Shown: positions 41,744 to 53,121, numbered from the stretch's first letter. The stretch: DNA of 64,000 nucleotides from Subtercola lobariae (GCF_014640255.1 NZ_BMGP01000001.1:723851-787850); one strand, 5' to 3'. Numbers and translations: made by a program. Notes: generated by a model not told the origin, from the letters alone.

Positions 41744-42430
41744 TTGACGAATGTGACCGACACCGCATCCCGACCCCGCCCCATCACTGTCGCCCTCGTC
41801 GACGACTATGACGTGGTGCTGATGGGGTTGGCGCGCATGTTCGACCAGTATCAAGACCGGGTGACGGTGACGGAGATCGATGCCCGCACCGCTGTCGATG
41901 AGTCGGTCGACATCGTCATGTACGACTCGTTCGCGCAGCCCGAGACCGACCAAGAAGAGGTGAGTGCGCTCGTACGCAACCCGAGGGCGCGCCGCGTCGT
42001 GGTGTACACCTGGAACTTTCAGCCCGAACTCGTCGACAGCGCTCGCGGCCACGGGGTGCACGGCTACCTCTCGAAGACGCTGCCCGCCGCCGAGCTGGTG
42101 AGTGCGCTCGAAGCGATCCACGCCGGTGAGACCATCGTCAGCGAGCCGCAGCGGCGCATCGGCAGCGCCTTCGGGCTCGACTGGCCCGGGCGTACCGAGG
42201 GCATCACCGACCGCGAGTCAGAGATTCTGGCGCTCATCACGCAGGGCAAGAGCAACGCCGAGGTCGCCACGCTCACGTATCTCAGCCCGAATACGGTGAA
42301 GTCGTACATCCGGAGCATCTACCGCAAGATTCACGTCACCAGCCGCACCCAGGCGGTGCTCTGGGGTGTGGCGCACGGTTTCACCCCCGACCAGCGTCGC
42401 ATCGAGCGCTGGCGCGAGTCGACGGCCTGA
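41744..42430 (+). CDS. Orphan LuxR/NarL-type response regulator
   Basis: 228 aa. Receiver with D20-D21, probable phosphoacceptor D61 (IVMYDSFAQ) and K111 (YLSKTL). The usual MP residues after the Asp are missing, so it may be an atypical receiver. LuxR helix-turn-helix at about 152-210 (ITDRESEILALITQGKSNAEVA, PNTVKSYIRSIYRKI). TTG 41744 uses AGGGG inside the upstream palindrome; GTG 41753 is an alternative without a site. No histidine kinase nearby. Confidence 0.9.
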   Translation: MTNVTDTASRPRPITVALVDDYDVVLMGLARMFDQYQDRVTVTEIDARTAVDESVDIVMYDSFAQPETDQEEVSALVRNPRARRVVVYTWNFQPELVDSARGHGVHGYLSKTLPAAELVSALEAIHAGETIVSEPQRRIGSAFGLDWPGRTEGITDRESEILALITQGKSNAEVATLTYLSPNTVKSYIRSIYRKIHVTSRTQAVLWGVAHGFTPDQRRIERWRESTA

Positions 42431-42585
42431 CGCGCCTGACCTGGCTGGCGCGCCTGACCTGCCTGACGCACCTTACCTGCCTGGCGCCTGACTTGCCTGA
42501 CGCGCCTGACCTGCCCTGCCGGAGGCGCCTGACCTGCCTGACTTACCTGACGCGCCCGACTTGCCTGACGCGCCCAGAGCCGCCC
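42430..42585. repeat. Degenerate CCTGAC/GCGC repeat after the response regulator
   Basis: Irregular alternation of GCGCCTGACCTGCCTGAC-like units with variants, starting at the stop codon and running about 155 bp. No gene is supported here. It resembles the other 3'-end repeats in the window but is more decayed. Confidence 0.7.
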
Positions 42586-42670
42586 GATGCCCGCCGGCTC
42601 GCGGCCCAGCTCGCCGCACAGCCCGGCCCCGTATGCTTTTGCACGCGCGCAGCGTCTTAAGGAGTGACTG

Positions 42671-43456
42671 ATGACCGATTCACCTTCTGACGAGCAGGGC
42701 GACTATCAGCGCTACGTCGGCCACCGCGACGTCACCGAGTGGCGCTCCGCCCCGGGGCGCCGTCTGCGCAAACGGCAGCAGCAGCTCGCCGAGAGGTTCG
42801 GGGCGCGCCGAACCCTCGTCGTCACGCTCATCGCGGGCGGCACCGTCGCCACCCTTATGACGTTTCTCGCCGCGCTGACCTACGACGCAGTGACCGATCG
42901 TGACGGCATCGCCTCGCTCGACAAACCGGCCCTCCGCCGTGCCAAGCGACTGCGTTCACCGGCTCTCGACACCGCGGCTGCGGGTATCGCCTATGTCTTC
43001 GGCCCCATCGGGATGCCCGCGATGACCATCGCGTCAGCCGCCGCCCTCTCTGCTCGCCACAAGCAGATCTCGCCCGCCGTACTTCTGACGGCCGCCGGCG
43101 CGGGGTCGCTCATCATGACCGTTCGCGGTAAGGGAATCGTGCACCGCAATCGTCCGCGCCGCCGCGATGCTGTACCGCCGTACGAGACATCGCCCTCGTT
43201 TCCGAGCGGCCACACCCTCAACGCCACCACGATCGCCGGAACCCTCGCCTACCTCATCGCCCTGTCGCAGAAGCGGCAGTTGCCGCAGGCGGCCGTGATC
43301 GGCGGCGCAGGCGTCGTGGTGACGGGCGTCGGCCTCTCGCGGGTTCTGCTCGGCGCGCACTGGCTCACCGACGTGATGTTCGGCTGGCTGAGCGGAACAG
43401 GCTGGCTCGCCCTGGTCGTCACCAGCCACCGGCTCTACCTGAGCTCGAAGAAGTGA
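42671..43456 (+). CDS. PAP2-family phosphatase
   Basis: 261 aa membrane phosphatase. Catalytic motifs: K154-x6-R161P162, P178-S-G-H181, and S223-R224...H230...D234 (SRVLLGAHWLTD). About five or six membrane helices, after a charged 45-residue cytoplasmic N-terminus. Acts on lipid phosphates such as undecaprenyl diphosphate or phosphatidic acid; substrate not resolved. ATG preceded by AAGGAG. Confidence 0.92.
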   Translation: MTDSPSDEQGDYQRYVGHRDVTEWRSAPGRRLRKRQQQLAERFGARRTLVVTLIAGGTVATLMTFLAALTYDAVTDRDGIASLDKPALRRAKRLRSPALDTAAAGIAYVFGPIGMPAMTIASAAALSARHKQISPAVLLTAAGAGSLIMTVRGKGIVHRNRPRRRDAVPPYETSPSFPSGHTLNATTIAGTLAYLIALSQKRQLPQAAVIGGAGVVVTGVGLSRVLLGAHWLTDVMFGWLSGTGWLALVVTSHRLYLSSKK

Positions 43457-43524
43457 CGCCCCAGGTGTGGCGCGAGCCCCCAGAGCCCTAGCTCAGCCGG
43501 CCAAGCCGTGGGTACACTTTCGTC

Positions 43525-43890
43525 ATGATTGGCTCACTCGACGTGGTCGTTCTCGACTGCCCCGACCCCGATGCTCTCGCCGCCTTCTACACCGAGCTGC
43601 TCGGCCTCACGGTGCTGTCGGCCGAAGACGACTGGGTCGAAATCGGGGGCCCGACGGATGCTCGGCCCCTCATCGCGTTTCAGAAAGTCGACTCGTACAG
43701 GGCGCCCGAGTGGCCGGGTCAGGTGGTTCCGCAGCAATTGCACTTCGACGTCAAGGTCGACGATTTGGATGCCGGTGAGCAACAGGTGCTCGCCATCGGT
43801 GCGGTGGCCACCGGTTCTGGCGGAGAGACCTATCGGGTGTATCTCGACCCGGCCGGGCATCCGTTCTGCCTGATCAACCCGGTCGACTGA
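43525..43890 (+). CDS. VOC-superfamily (glyoxalase-like) protein
   Basis: 121 aa, one pair of beta-alpha-beta-beta-beta modules (LDVVVLDCPDPDALAAFYTELLG, LHFDVKVDDLDAGEQQVLAIGA, DPAGHPFCLI). Relatives are glyoxalases, dioxygenases or bleomycin-binding proteins; this one is unassigned. Probably a leaderless mRNA: TACACT (43513-43518) lies six bases before the ATG and no ribosome binding site is present. Confidence 0.88.
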   Translation: MIGSLDVVVLDCPDPDALAAFYTELLGLTVLSAEDDWVEIGGPTDARPLIAFQKVDSYRAPEWPGQVVPQQLHFDVKVDDLDAGEQQVLAIGAVATGSGGETYRVYLDPAGHPFCLINPVD

Positions 43891-43952
43891 CCGCGAGCCC
43901 ACCGAGAGTGGTCGGTAGCGGACCAACGAGTATGGCGAGAATCGGAGAGATC

Positions 43953-44945
43953 ATGCGCGCGGTGGAAATGAGCGTACCGGCGGCAGACGCCTCCGCCACG
44001 CGGGTGATCGAGGCTGAGCTGCCCGAGGTTGCGGCGGGCGAGGTGCTCATCGAAGTCGCCTACGCCGGCATCAACTTCATGGATGTGATGGCCCGCCGCG
44101 GCGACCCCGGCTACGCGAGTTCGTACCCGTATCGTGCAGGGCTCGAGATCGCCGGAGTGGTTCGTGCGGTCGGCGCCGACGTGCACGAGAGAGCCCTGGG
44201 CGACCGGGTTGCGGCGTTCGTCGCCGAGGGCGGGTTCGCCGAGTACGCGGTTGCTCCGGCCGAACTCACGGTGCCTGTGCCAGCAGAGGTTGCGCTCGAA
44301 CAGGCGGCGGCAGCCCCACTGATGCTGGCCACAGCGGTCTTACTCCTCGAAGACGTGGTGCGGATGCGCCCCGGCGAATCGCTGCTCATGCACTCGGCGA
44401 GCGGCGGTCTCGGGCAGGCCCTCGCCCAGGTCGCAGCGTCGCTGGGCGCAGAGCTGACCGTCGGCACCGTCGGTCGCAGCGACAAGGTCGAGGCGGCCCT
44501 CGCCGCGGGCTGGCAGCACGCGCTGGTGCGCGGCGAGCAGCTCGACGAACAAGTCGGCGCGCTGAATTCACGCGGATTCGACGTGATACTCGACCCCACG
44601 GGAACGGGCAATCTCGACTTCGACGTAGCGCACGCGGCGGCGGGCGGCACGATCGTGCTGTTCGGCAACCCGGGCGGCGAGACGCTCGATGCGTTGCCAG
44701 GCGTGGGCACGCTTCTGGTGAACAATCTGGGGGTGCGGGGGTTCAGCATCCGTCGCCTGCGAATGGAAGCGCCAGCGCGGGTAGCCGCCGCGCTCGCACG
44801 CGCCCTCGAGCTGCTCGAGGCGGGCGAGGTGGATGTTGCGGTGACCATCATCGACGACCTCGACGGTGTCGCGGCGGTGCACGATCTTCTCGCGGAGGGA
44901 AGGGCCCTGGGCAAATACGTGGTGGCGGTGAACCCCGCGCTGTAG
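43953..44945 (+). CDS. Zinc-independent MDR oxidoreductase (quinone oxidoreductase-like)
   Basis: 330 aa medium-chain dehydrogenase. GroES-like N-terminal half (VLIEVAYAGINFMDVMARRG, GLEIAGVVRAVGADV), Rossmann half with SASGGLGQALAQVAASLGA. The Cys/His zinc ligands of alcohol dehydrogenases are absent, pointing to a quinone or enone reductase using NADPH. ATG 43953 with GGAGAG upstream; the longer frame from 43908 is not supported. Confidence 0.9.
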   Translation: MRAVEMSVPAADASATRVIEAELPEVAAGEVLIEVAYAGINFMDVMARRGDPGYASSYPYRAGLEIAGVVRAVGADVHERALGDRVAAFVAEGGFAEYAVAPAELTVPVPAEVALEQAAAAPLMLATAVLLLEDVVRMRPGESLLMHSASGGLGQALAQVAASLGAELTVGTVGRSDKVEAALAAGWQHALVRGEQLDEQVGALNSRGFDVILDPTGTGNLDFDVAHAAAGGTIVLFGNPGGETLDALPGVGTLLVNNLGVRGFSIRRLRMEAPARVAAALARALELLEAGEVDVAVTIIDDLDGVAAVHDLLAEGRALGKYVVAVNPAL

Positions 44946-45098
44946 GTCGAATGCGGTTCGGCCGACGGGCGGATACGACGGGTGGATACGACGGGTCGGC
45001 CGACCCGCGGATGCGACCGGTGGATGCAGCTCGACAGGCTACCAATTGTGCAGCTTCTGGTAACGCCACGTTTGCTTTGCGCGCGTAACTTATGGGCC

Positions 45099-45299
45099 GT
45101 GCTCGCCTTCTCGGAGTTCTTCTACCTCGTTCACGCCGGTCAGGGTCGGTGGAAGATCAAGCATCAGATCACCGACGAATCGGCAGGGCTCGTGGTGCGA
45201 AGCGGCGCAGGTTTCGAGCTGTTCGACGAGCACGAGGGCCGCGTCGGCACGTTCGACACCATCGAGCACGCGCTCGGTGAGCTGTACGCCGCGGTGTGA
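45099..45299 (+). CDS. Small conserved-looking hypothetical protein
   Basis: 66 aa (FSEFFYLVHAGQGRWKIKHQ, FELFDEHEGRVGTFDTIEHALGELYAAV). Composition and codon use are gene-like. GTG 45099 lies seven bases after a TAACTT -10-like box, suggesting a leaderless message; an in-frame start at 44982 is possible. Function unknown. Confidence 0.55.
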   Translation: MLAFSEFFYLVHAGQGRWKIKHQITDESAGLVVRSGAGFELFDEHEGRVGTFDTIEHALGELYAAV

Positions 45300-45385
45300 G
45301 CGGCCGGGCCGCCCGACCCGCCAGAGGCGCCCGACTCGCCCGACCCGCCGCACTCGCCCGACTCGCCCGACCCGCTTGAGGCGCT

Positions 45386-46633
45386 TCAGGCGCCGATGCG
45401 ACCGTGCACCAGTCGCCTCAGCAGCAACCCCACATAAAGCCGCGTACGGCCGAGCGGCGACAGCGGGTCGTAGCCGAGCTGACTCGCGAGCTCGGGCATT
45501 CGCGCATGCACCGACGAGTGGTGCAGGCCCGCTGCGCTGGCGACGGCCCGGATGCTCGCACCGTCGGCCAGCGCCTGAAGTGCTTCGATCGACCACGACC
45601 CCGCGACCAGCTGGTCGAGCGTCACCACGTCGTGCGGCACCTCTGAGCGACCGTCGACCAGCTCGGCGAGGTGCAGCAGGGGGCCCAGATCATCGGCCCG
45701 GCTGAGTGGATGCGCGCTGAGTGGATGCGCGCCGAGTGGATGTGCGCCGAGTGGATGTGCGCCGAGTGGATGCGTGCCGAGTGGATGCGTGCCGTCGGCC
45801 AGAACGAGCGTGATCACCGCAGAGCGCCACGAGTCGGGCAGCGCGGCGACCGGGCCGCTCAGGCCGAGCGCGGTGCGAGTGACGGGCGCGCCGCTACGGC
45901 CGCCCGCTAGCACAATTGCATCGGGTCCGGCCCCGGCGGCGGACGTGGCCTTGACACCGACACCGACACCGACACCGGCCCTGGCGGCGGCGGACGTGGC
46001 TTTGGCCCCGGCGCCAGCCCCGGAACCGACGGTGTCTGCCTCGACCTCCGCGACATCGGCGGCGTCAGCCGGCACGATTGCGCCGCGAACGATTCCCCAC
46101 GGCGTGGTGAGCAGAGCCGTGGGGAGCCCCGGGCGCACGACGGCGTCGGCCGTCAGTGCGACGGCACGAACGGCCGCCGCGGGGTCGAGACGAAGACGGC
46201 CGGCGGCCTCGAGGCGCTGCCGATCATCCGTCGCCCCGCTCAGCAGAACCTCGACCGATCGTCGAAGAGGGGAATCGTCGGCGTGCCCGGTGGTGGTCAG
46301 CGCCACCGCGAGTGCCAGGCGCTCGCCGATCATGGGGTCATTGGCGTGTGCCGGGCCGTCGCGTTCGATCCAGACCACGGCGTCGGTGCCCGCCGGGTAG
46401 ACCGGGTACGACGCCGACTCGACGGCCGCCCCGCGCTGACCGTCGGCCAGCACCCGAAGCCACCGCGCGTCGCGCCGGTACCCCGCAGCGACGCCCGAGA
46501 GCGTTGCGGCACCACGCAGCAGCGTCTCGACGCTCACCCGGCCGTCGAGCAAGGTGTCGAAATACGTGATCACGGTGAGCGCTGCACTGGCCTCGGGGTC
46601 GAGGGCGGTGAGTTTTCCGGCGAGCTCCTTCAT
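45386..46633 (-). CDS. PucR-type helix-turn-helix regulator with repeat insert
   Basis: 415 aa. The C-terminal 55 residues form a PucR-like helix-turn-helix (LQALADGASIRAVASAAGLHHSSVHARMPELASQLGYD). N-terminal residues 1-180 look like a sensor domain (DAVVWIERDG, LALAVALTTTGHADDSPLRRSVEVLLSG). The middle is low complexity: GVGVGVGVKATSAAG, and six copies of the pentapeptide GAHPL encoded by a 15-bp repeat. ATG 46633 with GAGGAG upstream. Target genes unknown. Confidence 0.85.
   Translation of the reverse strand: MKELAGKLTALDPEASAALTVITYFDTLLDGRVSVETLLRGAATLSGVAAGYRRDARWLRVLADGQRGAAVESASYPVYPAGTDAVVWIERDGPAHANDPMIGERLALAVALTTTGHADDSPLRRSVEVLLSGATDDRQRLEAAGRLRLDPAAAVRAVALTADAVVRPGLPTALLTTPWGIVRGAIVPADAADVAEVEADTVGSGAGAGAKATSAAARAGVGVGVGVKATSAAGAGPDAIVLAGGRSGAPVTRTALGLSGPVAALPDSWRSAVITLVLADGTHPLGTHPLGAHPLGAHPLGAHPLSAHPLSRADDLGPLLHLAELVDGRSEVPHDVVTLDQLVAGSWSIEALQALADGASIRAVASAAGLHHSSVHARMPELASQLGYDPLSPLGRTRLYVGLLLRRLVHGRIGA
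45701..45790. repeat. Six 15-bp tandem units in the PucR-type regulator
   Basis: Units of GCTGAGTGGATGCGC and close variants at 45701, 45716, 45731, 45746, 45761 and 45776. In frame, they encode GAHPL/GTHPL/SAHPL pentads. Pairs of neighbouring units are identical, indicating recent duplication. Confidence 0.95.
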
Positions 46634-46659
46634 CGATTCTCCTCAGCCTCATTCTGCAC

Positions 46660-46674
46660 CCGGCAGCATGCCGG
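46660..46674. terminator. Small hairpin between esterase and PucR-type regulator genes
   Basis: CCGGCA-GCA-TGCCGG, 6-bp stem, no T-run. Possibly ends transcription of the esterase gene before the regulator gene on the same strand. Confidence 0.35.
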
Positions 46675-46732
46675 CAGACCTCGGCCCAGAAGTCGGAGCC
46701 AACCTGGGCACAGAACCGGCTCAGTGCTCGCC

Positions 46733-47689
46733 TCAGAACCCGAGGTGGCGCCGCACCCACGCCTCTCTGGCCGCGCGAGTCACGATCGAGAGCGCAGAGG
46801 TGGCGATCATCTCGTAGCCGTGAAAGCCCCCGTTCCACACGTGTAGTTCGGCTTCACCGCCGTCGTGCCAGATCTTCGTGGCATACGCCACCACCTCGTC
46901 TCGAAAGACTTCGGCGCTGCCCACGTCGAGGTAGGCGGGCGGCAGACCCGACAGATCGGTCGCCCTGGCCGGCGCTGCGTAGATCGACACCTCAGCCGTG
47001 CCCACCCGGTCGCCCAGCAGGCTCGCCCACCCGAAACGATTGTCGTTGCGGTTCCAGATTCCGATGTTTTCGTACTGCTGCGACGACACCGAGGTGTCAC
47101 TGTCGTCGAGCATCGGGTACATCAGCAGCTGAGCGGCGATCTGCGGGCCGCGGCGGTCGCGCGCGAGCAGCACGGTGCCGGCCGCGAGGCCACCACCGGC
47201 ACTGCCGCCCGCCACCATGAGGTGCCGTGTGTCGAACCGCAGCTCGTCGCTGTGTTCGACGAACCAGACGAGCGCCGCGTAGCAGTCTTCGATGGGGGTG
47301 GGGTCGGGATGCTCGGGGGCAAGCCGATACTCGACCGTCGCCGCCACGGCGTCGTAAGTCTCGACCCACTTCACCAGCGCTTCGGCGCCCACCCAGCGGT
47401 CACCGAGAATCATTCCGCCGCCGTGAATGCTGAACACGGCCGGCCCGTCGGTTCGCTCGTGATCGGCACGTTGCATGGTCGAGACGATGATCTCTCTGCC
47501 GTCGAACGAGGTGACCGTGTGATCGACCACCACCACCTCGTGACCGTCGAGCACCTTTTCGATGGGCGGCGTGAACCGGTTGGTGCGAGCGGTGGGCAGC
47601 GAGTCATTCGACAGCGGCGGCCGAGTCGGCATGAGGTCGAGGGCGGCCTTCAGTTCGGGGTCATAGGGCGGCCGGGTTAGCGTTGACAT
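46733..47689 (-). CDS. Alpha/beta hydrolase, hormone-sensitive-lipase family
   Basis: 318 aa. Oxyanion motif HGGG at 89-92, nucleophile elbow GGSAGG (Ser163), acid in the YLDVGSAEVFRDE region, and His in FHGYEM. Likely esterase on small acyl esters. ATG 47689 preceded by GGAGA. Divergent from the UvrA-like gene; the intervening 195 bp hold both promoters. Confidence 0.93.
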   Translation of the reverse strand: MSTLTRPPYDPELKAALDLMPTRPPLSNDSLPTARTNRFTPPIEKVLDGHEVVVVDHTVTSFDGREIIVSTMQRADHERTDGPAVFSIHGGGMILGDRWVGAEALVKWVETYDAVAATVEYRLAPEHPDPTPIEDCYAALVWFVEHSDELRFDTRHLMVAGGSAGGGLAAGTVLLARDRRGPQIAAQLLMYPMLDDSDTSVSSQQYENIGIWNRNDNRFGWASLLGDRVGTAEVSIYAAPARATDLSGLPPAYLDVGSAEVFRDEVVAYATKIWHDGGEAELHVWNGGFHGYEMIATSALSIVTRAAREAWVRRHLGF

Positions 47690-47884
47690 CTCGTCGTCTC
47701 CTCTTTCACCACGCGTCGGCGAGTGGTCTTACAATCTTCCCGCGCGCGGCCGCCGCAGAAAACCGACACGGCGGCGCAAGAGGCGCTCGGCGGCCCGACG
47801 TTTGGCGCAGCGCGTGTCGACGCTGCCTCGAGCGAGCAGAATTCGAGAAGCGACGCCGGGGGTGCCCGAATTAGGCTGACTGCC

Positions 47885-50389
<2,505 letters not shown>

Positions 50390-50396
50390 TTCGAGG

Positions 50397-51314
50397 CTAG
50401 TTCGAGGTGTTTTCGCCGCGCTCGTAAACCTCAGCTGCCGAGCCGATGATCTTCGGGTCGGGAGAGCCAACGACCGCGGTGTCTTTATTGTCGTAATCGA
50501 ACAGTGAAAGAACGTGCCGCATGGCTTCGAGGCGGGCGCGCTTCTTGTCGTTGCTCTTCACCACCGTCCATGGCGCGTCTTCAGTGTCGGTCACGCGGAA
50601 CATCGCCTCCTTCGCCACGGTGTAGGTGCCCCATTTGTCGAGGGAGGCGATGTCCATGGGTGAGAGCTTCCACTGCCGCACAGGGTCGACCTGCCGAATG
50701 GCGAAACGAGTGCGTTGCTCGTCGGCTGACACCGAGAACCAGAACTTGATGAGGTCGATGCCGTCGCCCACGAGCATCCGTTCGAATGCCGGAGTCTGGC
50801 GCATGAACTCGTCGTACTGCGCATCGGTGCAGAACCCCATGACCCGTTCGACGCCTGCACGGTTGTACCACGATCGGTCGAACAAAACGATCTCGCCGGC
50901 CGCGGGCAGGTGCTGCACGTAGCGCTGAAAGTACCACTCGGTCTGCTCGCGTTCGCTCGGCTTTTCGAGTGCCACGGTGCGGGCGCCGCGCGGGTTCAGG
51001 TGTTCGGTGAAGCGCTTGATGGTGCCGCCTTTGCCTGCGGCGTCGCGGCCCTGGAACACGATGACGAGACGGCGTCCTTCGGCCTTGATCCAGTTCTGCA
51101 GCTTCAGCAACTCGATCTGCAGCAGACGTTTGTCGAACTCGTACTCGTCGCGGTCGAGACGGTGGTCGTAGGGGTAGCCCTCGCGCCAGGTGTCGATGGG
51201 TCGGCCCTCACGATCGACCAGTACGGGGTCGTCGTCATCGGTGTCGAGCACGGTGTAACCGAGCACGTTGCTGAGGTCTGGGGGCGGCAGGTGAGGCGTC
51301 TGGTTGTTCGTCAC
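50397..51314 (-). CDS. ppk2: Polyphosphate kinase 2
   Basis: 305 aa, single-domain PPK2. Walker A GRDAAGKGG at 89-97, Walker B/lid region EIVLFDRSWYNRAGVERVMG from 141, WKLSPMD and TVVKSNDKKRARLEAM. Transfers phosphate between polyphosphate and nucleotides. GTG 51314 with no ribosome binding site; TAAGAT (51323-51328, minus strand) eight bases upstream suggests a leaderless transcript. Lies near the phosphate transporter at 51864. Confidence 0.95.
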   Translation of the reverse strand: MTNNQTPHLPPPDLSNVLGYTVLDTDDDDPVLVDREGRPIDTWREGYPYDHRLDRDEYEFDKRLLQIELLKLQNWIKAEGRRLVIVFQGRDAAGKGGTIKRFTEHLNPRGARTVALEKPSEREQTEWYFQRYVQHLPAAGEIVLFDRSWYNRAGVERVMGFCTDAQYDEFMRQTPAFERMLVGDGIDLIKFWFSVSADEQRTRFAIRQVDPVRQWKLSPMDIASLDKWGTYTVAKEAMFRVTDTEDAPWTVVKSNDKKRARLEAMRHVLSLFDYDNKDTAVVGSPDPKIIGSAAEVYERGENTSN

Positions 51315-51455
51315 GATTGGGCATCTTAGGGTGCGGGCGTAACGGGGTGGTGAACGCCGGTCGACGTGAGGGGCGTGCGCGAGGGCGCGGCGATTCGGCC
51401 GACTGGTGTCGGCGGCGCTTGGCCCGGTGAGCGCATGGCGGCGAGGCGACGCCCG

Positions 51456-51860
51456 TCAGTGAAACTGGGGCACGATGAGGTAGACGCTGTAGAGCACCGC
51501 GGCGATGCCGATGGCGAGGCAGACGTAGGCGCCCGCTGTAGCAGCGAACGGGCGGTGGCCGCGTTCGCTGCTGACCATGCCGGTTGCTCCCGCGCCGTCT
51601 GCGTTAGCGGTTGCTGCCCCGCCAGCGCTTGCGGGTGCATCGGTGTCATCGGCCGAGCCGACCGCGAACAGTCGAAGCGCGAGCGAATAGAACACGACGA
51701 TGACCACCGCGGCGATGAACGACACCACAGCGACCAGAGCGAAGGCGCCCCAGTCGACGCCCAGAAACTGGCCGGTGGCTGCGGTACGAACGAGGGGCGC
51801 GACCTGAGCGTGCGCGGTTGAAGCGATGTGCGCGTTCAGAATGCTGAGTGAGACGGCCAT
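51456..51860 (-). CDS. Small membrane protein downstream of the phosphate transporter
   Basis: 134 aa with two membrane helices (about residues 38-62 and 110-130) and an Ala/Gly-rich middle. Starts three bases after the PiT stop, so co-transcribed with it. Family not recognised; possibly an accessory of the transporter. Confidence 0.75.
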   Translation of the reverse strand: MAVSLSILNAHIASTAHAQVAPLVRTAATGQFLGVDWGAFALVAVVSFIAAVVIVVFYSLALRLFAVGSADDTDAPASAGGAATANADGAGATGMVSSERGHRPFAATAGAYVCLAIGIAAVLYSVYLIVPQFH

Positions 51861-51863
51861 GAC

Positions 51864-53033
51864 CTATGCCTTTCTGCCCGCGGCAACGGGTTCTTGTTCG
51901 TCGCTGGCGATCTCAGTCTGGTCGTCGACCTCGTTGACGTTGTGCTGGTTGATCGGGTGCCGCCTGGCGAGAAAGAAGAACACGGCCCCAGCCGCGAGCG
52001 CCAGCACCGCCACGATGATGAGGCCCGGCGTGCTCGACGAAGCGGCCCACGCCGCGAGCCCGCCCACGAGCGCGGCGGCAGGCAGCGTCAGCACCCAGCC
52101 GATGGCGATCTTGCCCACCACGCCCCAGTGCACTAGCGCGAGCTTCTTGCCGAGCCCCGACCCGACCACCGCGCCCGAGGTGACCTGCGTGGTCGAGAGC
52201 GCGAAGCCGAGATGCGACGAGATGAGGATGGTCGCTGCCGAACTGCTCTCTGCCGCGAACCCCTGCGCCGGGTGCACGTCGGTGATCTGCTTTCCCACCG
52301 TTCGCATGATGCGCCAGCCACCGATATAAGTGCCGAGCCCGATGGCGAGACCACAGCCCGCGATCACCCAGATCTGCGGCCCCGTGTTCGCCTGCTGGTA
52401 GCCGGCGGCGATCAGGGTCAGGGTGATGACACCCATCGTCTTCTGTGCGTCGTTGGTGCCGTGCGCGAGCGAGACGAACGAGGCCGAGACCGTTTGGCCG
52501 TGCCTGAACCCGCGGTCAGAGCCGCGAGCCTTCGCCTGCTTCGTTATTCGGTACGCCGCATAGGTTGCGACGAGTGCAACCGCGCCGGCGACGAGCGGCG
52601 AGAACAGAGCCGGCAGCACCACCTTCGACAGCAGCACCCCGTAGTCGACCGAGTTGAAGCCCGCGCCGATGATGGCGGCGCCGATCAGTCCGCCGAACAA
52701 CGCGTGTGTCGAACTCGAGGGCAGGCCGAGGTACCAGGTGCCCACGTTCCAGAGCACCGCGCCCACGAGCCCGGCGAAGATCATCGTCGGCGTGATCAGC
52801 ACCCCTCCCGGGCCCTCTTTGATGAGCCCCTGCGAGATGGTCTGAGCGACCTGGGTCGAGATGAAGGCGCCGGCCAGGTTCAGCACGGCCGAAATGAGCA
52901 CGGCGACCCGGGGTTTGAGTGCTCCGGTGGCTACCGAGGTGGCCATGGCGTTGGCGGTGTCGTGAAATCCGTTGGTGAAGTCGAAGATCAGGGCAATGGC
53001 GATCACGAGCGTGACGGTGATGATGACATCCAT
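51864..53033 (-). CDS. pit: PiT-family inorganic phosphate transporter
   Basis: 389 aa. Two inverted PiT signatures: FTNGFHDTANAMATSVATGAL near the N-terminus and LAHGTNDAQKTMGV in the middle; SSTHALFGGLIGA between. About ten membrane helices. Imports metal-phosphate with protons. ATG 53033 has AGGGAG upstream; a start at 53060 is less supported. A PHO box 67 bp upstream indicates control by phosphate starvation. Confidence 0.95.
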   Translation of the reverse strand: MDVIITVTLVIAIALIFDFTNGFHDTANAMATSVATGALKPRVAVLISAVLNLAGAFISTQVAQTISQGLIKEGPGGVLITPTMIFAGLVGAVLWNVGTWYLGLPSSSTHALFGGLIGAAIIGAGFNSVDYGVLLSKVVLPALFSPLVAGAVALVATYAAYRITKQAKARGSDRGFRHGQTVSASFVSLAHGTNDAQKTMGVITLTLIAAGYQQANTGPQIWVIAGCGLAIGLGTYIGGWRIMRTVGKQITDVHPAQGFAAESSSAATILISSHLGFALSTTQVTSGAVVGSGLGKKLALVHWGVVGKIAIGWVLTLPAAALVGGLAAWAASSSTPGLIIVAVLALAAGAVFFFLARRHPINQHNVNEVDDQTEIASDEQEPVAAGRKA

Positions 53034-53099
53034 CTGGTTCACTCCCTCTGCTGAAGTCATGCGGCGGCGTATGGGCGTTTCACCCGCGACGCTAAAACC

Positions 53100-53121
53100 G
53101 CGATGTGAACAGAGGGTGAAC
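53100..53121 (-). promoter_or_regulatory. PHO box upstream of the phosphate transporter gene
   Basis: On the minus strand two 11-bp direct repeats abut: GTTCACCCTCT (53111-53121) and GTTCACATCGC (53100-53110). This matches the arrangement of actinobacterial PhoP sites (direct repeats of GTTCACCCGGC type), at a typical distance from the pit start. Confidence 0.75.

Noticed and set aside
43489-43520. tRNA-like text TAGCTCAGCCGG
   Set aside because: Resembles a tRNA D-arm, but no acceptor stem, anticodon arm or T-loop follows in register. It lies in the leader of the VOC gene.
45701-45790. Possible regulatory iterons or origin repeats
   Set aside because: Six 15-bp units are in frame inside a regulator gene and no initiator gene is near.
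47690-47884. SOS box upstream of the UvrA-like gene
   Set aside because: No CGAAC-N4-GTTCG-type palindrome in the intergenic region.
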